Notes under the pieces: generated by a model
The model's input: the letters and a program-made list of their open reading frames with translations, nothing else
Databases searched by the model: none
What the model was told of the DNA's origin: nothing
Shown: piece by piece, positions 19,522 to 21,335 of the stretch
How positions within the stretch are numbered: position 1 is the first letter of the stretch
Layout of the letters: every line of letters starts with the position of its first letter
From: Perkinsus olseni
Lineage: Eukaryota > Perkinsozoa > Perkinsida
Reading direction: 5' to 3'
NCBI GenBank assembly: GCA_013115125.1
Contig: JABANN010000556.1
Coordinates: 1 to 21,335 of the forward strand
Length of the DNA: 21,335 bases
Program-made: the position numbers and the translations under genes

Positions 19522-19607
19522 ACGCACAGGGTGTGTGCGTCACCTGTCTTTCTGTCTATCTTTGACCGCTTAGGCGCTTAGTGCGCTTGCGTGCCATCGG
19601 GGCACGC
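19522..19607. repeat. Hairpin series downstream of the LPMO stop
   Basis: ACGCACA-GGGTG-TGTGCGT (19522-19540, 7 bp) is followed by a pyrimidine-rich run (about 19542-19563), then GCGC-TTAGT-GCGC (about 19574-19586) and GCGTGCC-ATCGG-GGCACGC (19589-19607, 7 bp). It begins 60 nt after the stop codon, so it probably lies in the 3' UTR or just past it and may affect RNA 3'-end formation or stability. That role is inference. Confidence 0.7.
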
Positions 19608-19916
19608 GTGCTTTGCTCGGGCAGAGCCATGGCCAGTTTTCATTCGTACAACCAAAGTCTGAGTCGTAATAGGCTCCATCGCTATCAGATTTATGCCTTA
19701 GTAGTTAGTTTTTGACCTCGAGACTTAATGGCATCTCCTGCGAGTCGCGTTCATGAGGCGGAGCTCGGTCAAACTCTCACAGTGTTGAGCCTCACGAGGC
19801 CACCCTTATGCGTTCCTCCTCAGGCAACGTTCTCTTAGCTATTGTTAGCAGGCTGCTCCAGGGCTAGCTGAGCAAGGAGAACATTTTCGGGCAATCATTC
19901 TAGCACTACGCTTTCC

Positions 19917-19935
19917 TGGCGGAAGTTTCCCGCCA
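19917..19935. promoter_or_regulatory. E2F-like palindromic motif
   Basis: TGGCGGAAGTTTCCCGCCA has 6-bp inverted arms and contains TTTCCCGCC, the textbook E2F/DP binding consensus. It is 456 nt past the LPMO stop and 1.35 kb before the next likely start, so its target is unclear. A chance match is quite possible. Confidence 0.25.
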
Positions 19936-21112
19936 AATGCCATGTTTTCTTTTGGCCATTGATTTTGGTGCCAAATGTTTTATCTGCATAGCAACTGTCA
20001 TGCTCCACACTTTCACGGTAGTGTTTCTTCGTCTTTGCTGGTCGTTATCAAGTTAGCTACCGTGCAATCCTCTGATGTAGGATAGTACGACATGATGTTG
20101 CTCTGCAGTGCTATTGACGAAGGCTTTGATATGGAGTATGATTTCCATGTTGACTAGAATATCATTGCCAGTTCTCACCCGATGATTGATAGCTCAGGTT
20201 GCTTTGCTCCCTTTTCTCATCCATCCTGTGGTTGTCGTGTTGTGAGCTATCTCGGGAGTTCGCACGCCATGGTATGAATGATAGAGCGATAGGCTTGGAT
20301 TCCCATGGAGTATAGAGAGTCTCCCGCATGAGTGTATTCCTATCGACCGTAGAATGCGTAAGTCGTTCTCCTCGCCGAGCTCCCCACAGTTCCCCGTACA
20401 CCTCCTGAGCTGCTGATTTTCAACAGTCCTCTGAGCTTCCAGGGCGACCAATGAGATTCCTCGAGTAAAACTGACATCAAAATGGCCGATCCTGAATATT
20501 TGTCATTGGTGGGATTGTATTGATTTCTGTACCTTGAAGGAGGAATGCTGATCATACGGTTTCTCTAGACGATTCATATTTTCATCCATTCCGCCGCTCC
20601 AATGTGATTATTACTCAACGCGAACCCAACTCACATTGTGGTGAGCTACAGAATTGGATCACGCCGGTGAAGACGTGATAACCTCTTGTGGCGAGACGGC
20701 GCGGAGAAGAATCCGGGTAGTGTCCCATTCGGATTAATCACAGAGAGGCTATTCAGACATCTCGGCGGGCGAGACTCGGTGAGTAGCAGGCGGACTGGTC
20801 ATTTTTCACGGTCGTAGAGTCGAATATGCTACTACGTTTCAGGACGCTTGCTCTCTTGAGCACCACTGACGAGCCCATCCCACTGGCTTCTCGTTCAAGT
20901 ACAGGATAATGTCTCCGTGCTCTTCGTGGGCAGGCGGGTGACCTTCAGGATCGTTAGCGTCCTATCACATCTTCTTTGTTCATGGACGACTCTTGATTGG
21001 GTAGGCAGAGTTGGATCTCAATTACACGGACGGGGACACCAGGGCTACGTCCGGGAAAATCATGATAACCTCATACCACATAGTCGCTCCAGTCCGGCAT
21101 TGTCATGGCGAG

Positions 21113-21232
21113 ATGAAGTGCATCAGACGTCATCGGGCAGCCCTGGGCCTTGCTGTCTGTGGCTGCTTGTTACTCATTGTGCGCAGATCATCTTGGGCAT
21201 GCGTGCATAGCTTATTCCCCTCGAGAGACTAA
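21113..21232 (+). CDS. Possible short membrane or secreted peptide, or a first exon
   Basis: The 39-codon frame has a basic start (MKCIRRHR) and a hydrophobic core (ALGLAVCGCLLLIV), like a signal peptide or single membrane segment, then WACVHSLFPSRD and a stop. It lies 53 nt before the ATG at 21286 and could be an upstream ORF of that gene, a first exon, or chance. Confidence 0.2.
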   Translation: MKCIRRHRAALGLAVCGCLLLIVRRSSWACVHSLFPSRD

Positions 21233-21285
21233 GCTTAGAAGCAGAAAGTAGAAGACTTTACGCTCCTTCTCGCCTTGCGTTGACT

Positions 21286-21335
21286 ATGAGCAACAACGGA
21301 GAAGCAACAACTGGTGCCCAGACCCCCAGTGAACC
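21286..21335 (+). CDS. Probable N-terminus of a gene cut by the window edge
   Basis: From the ATG the frame reads MSNNGEATTGAQTPSE and stays open to the edge. The Ser/Asn/Thr/Gly-rich composition is typical of disordered protein N-termini. Only 16 codons are visible, so neither the family nor the start can be confirmed. Confidence 0.4.
   Translation, partial: MSNNGEATTGAQTPSE

Larger units (their letters stand above)
19462..21285. other. Spacer after the LPMO gene
   Basis: About 1.8 kb with no recognised gene apart from the short ORF at 21113-21232. Minus-strand ORFs at 20162-20555 overlap one another in different frames and have no protein-like motif. It holds the hairpin series at 19522-19607 and an E2F-like site at 19917-19935, with CCAAATG repeated at about 19933 and 19971. 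Confidence 0.5.

Noticed and set aside
1-21335. Spliced-leader RNA genes, CRISPR arrays, retroelements
   Set aside because: I looked for a dinoflagellate-type leader core, regularly spaced repeats and polymerase or integrase motifs and saw none by eye.

Overview
The window is nuclear DNA from a eukaryotic microbe. Its protein genes are split by GT-AG introns, most of them only 42-60 nt long, with a minority of 80-300 nt. The gene set (HECT ligase, CAP-Gly protein, SCPx-type thiolase, ThDP-dependent acetolactate synthase-like enzyme, AA15-like lytic polysaccharide monooxygenase), the intron style and a base composition near 50% GC fit an alveolate such as Perkinsus. That assignment is an inference from memory of such genomes, not something the sequence proves. 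I saw no prokaryotic operon, CRISPR array, rRNA, or recognisable reverse transcriptase, integrase or transposase.

Layout. From 5934 down to the left edge, on the minus strand, lies one large multi-exon gene: a SAP domain at the very N-terminus, a long middle region, and a HECT ubiquitin-ligase domain cut off by the window edge before its catalytic cysteine. About 2.6 kb of gene-poor DNA with CAG/CTG and TACTAC-type repeats follows, holding one uncertain minus-strand acidic ORF. On the plus strand come a four-exon CAP-Gly protein (8548-9420), an eleven-exon SCPx-like thiolase (9897-12428), a 2.4 kb spacer rich in GC palindromes, a four-exon acetolactate synthase-like gene (14886-16923), a 1.7 kb spacer, and a single-exon secreted LPMO (18634-19461). 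A last 1.8 kb spacer leads to the probable start of another plus-strand gene at 21286.

How the genes relate. They do not form an obvious pathway: protein turnover, microtubule or tubulin handling, acyl-CoA (probably peroxisomal-type) metabolism, pyruvate or ThDP chemistry, and secreted polysaccharide oxidation. The most notable items are the SAP-HECT architecture, the intronless AA15-like LPMO among intron-rich neighbours, a CAP-Gly domain whose usual GKNDG motif is changed, and clusters of perfect hairpins in the spacers. I found no convincing new multi-gene system.

Exon borders were worked out by hand from splice signals and reading-frame continuity. For the thiolase, the synthase, the HECT domain and most of the CAP-Gly gene the phases agree across every intron. 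In the middle of the HECT gene several borders remain open.
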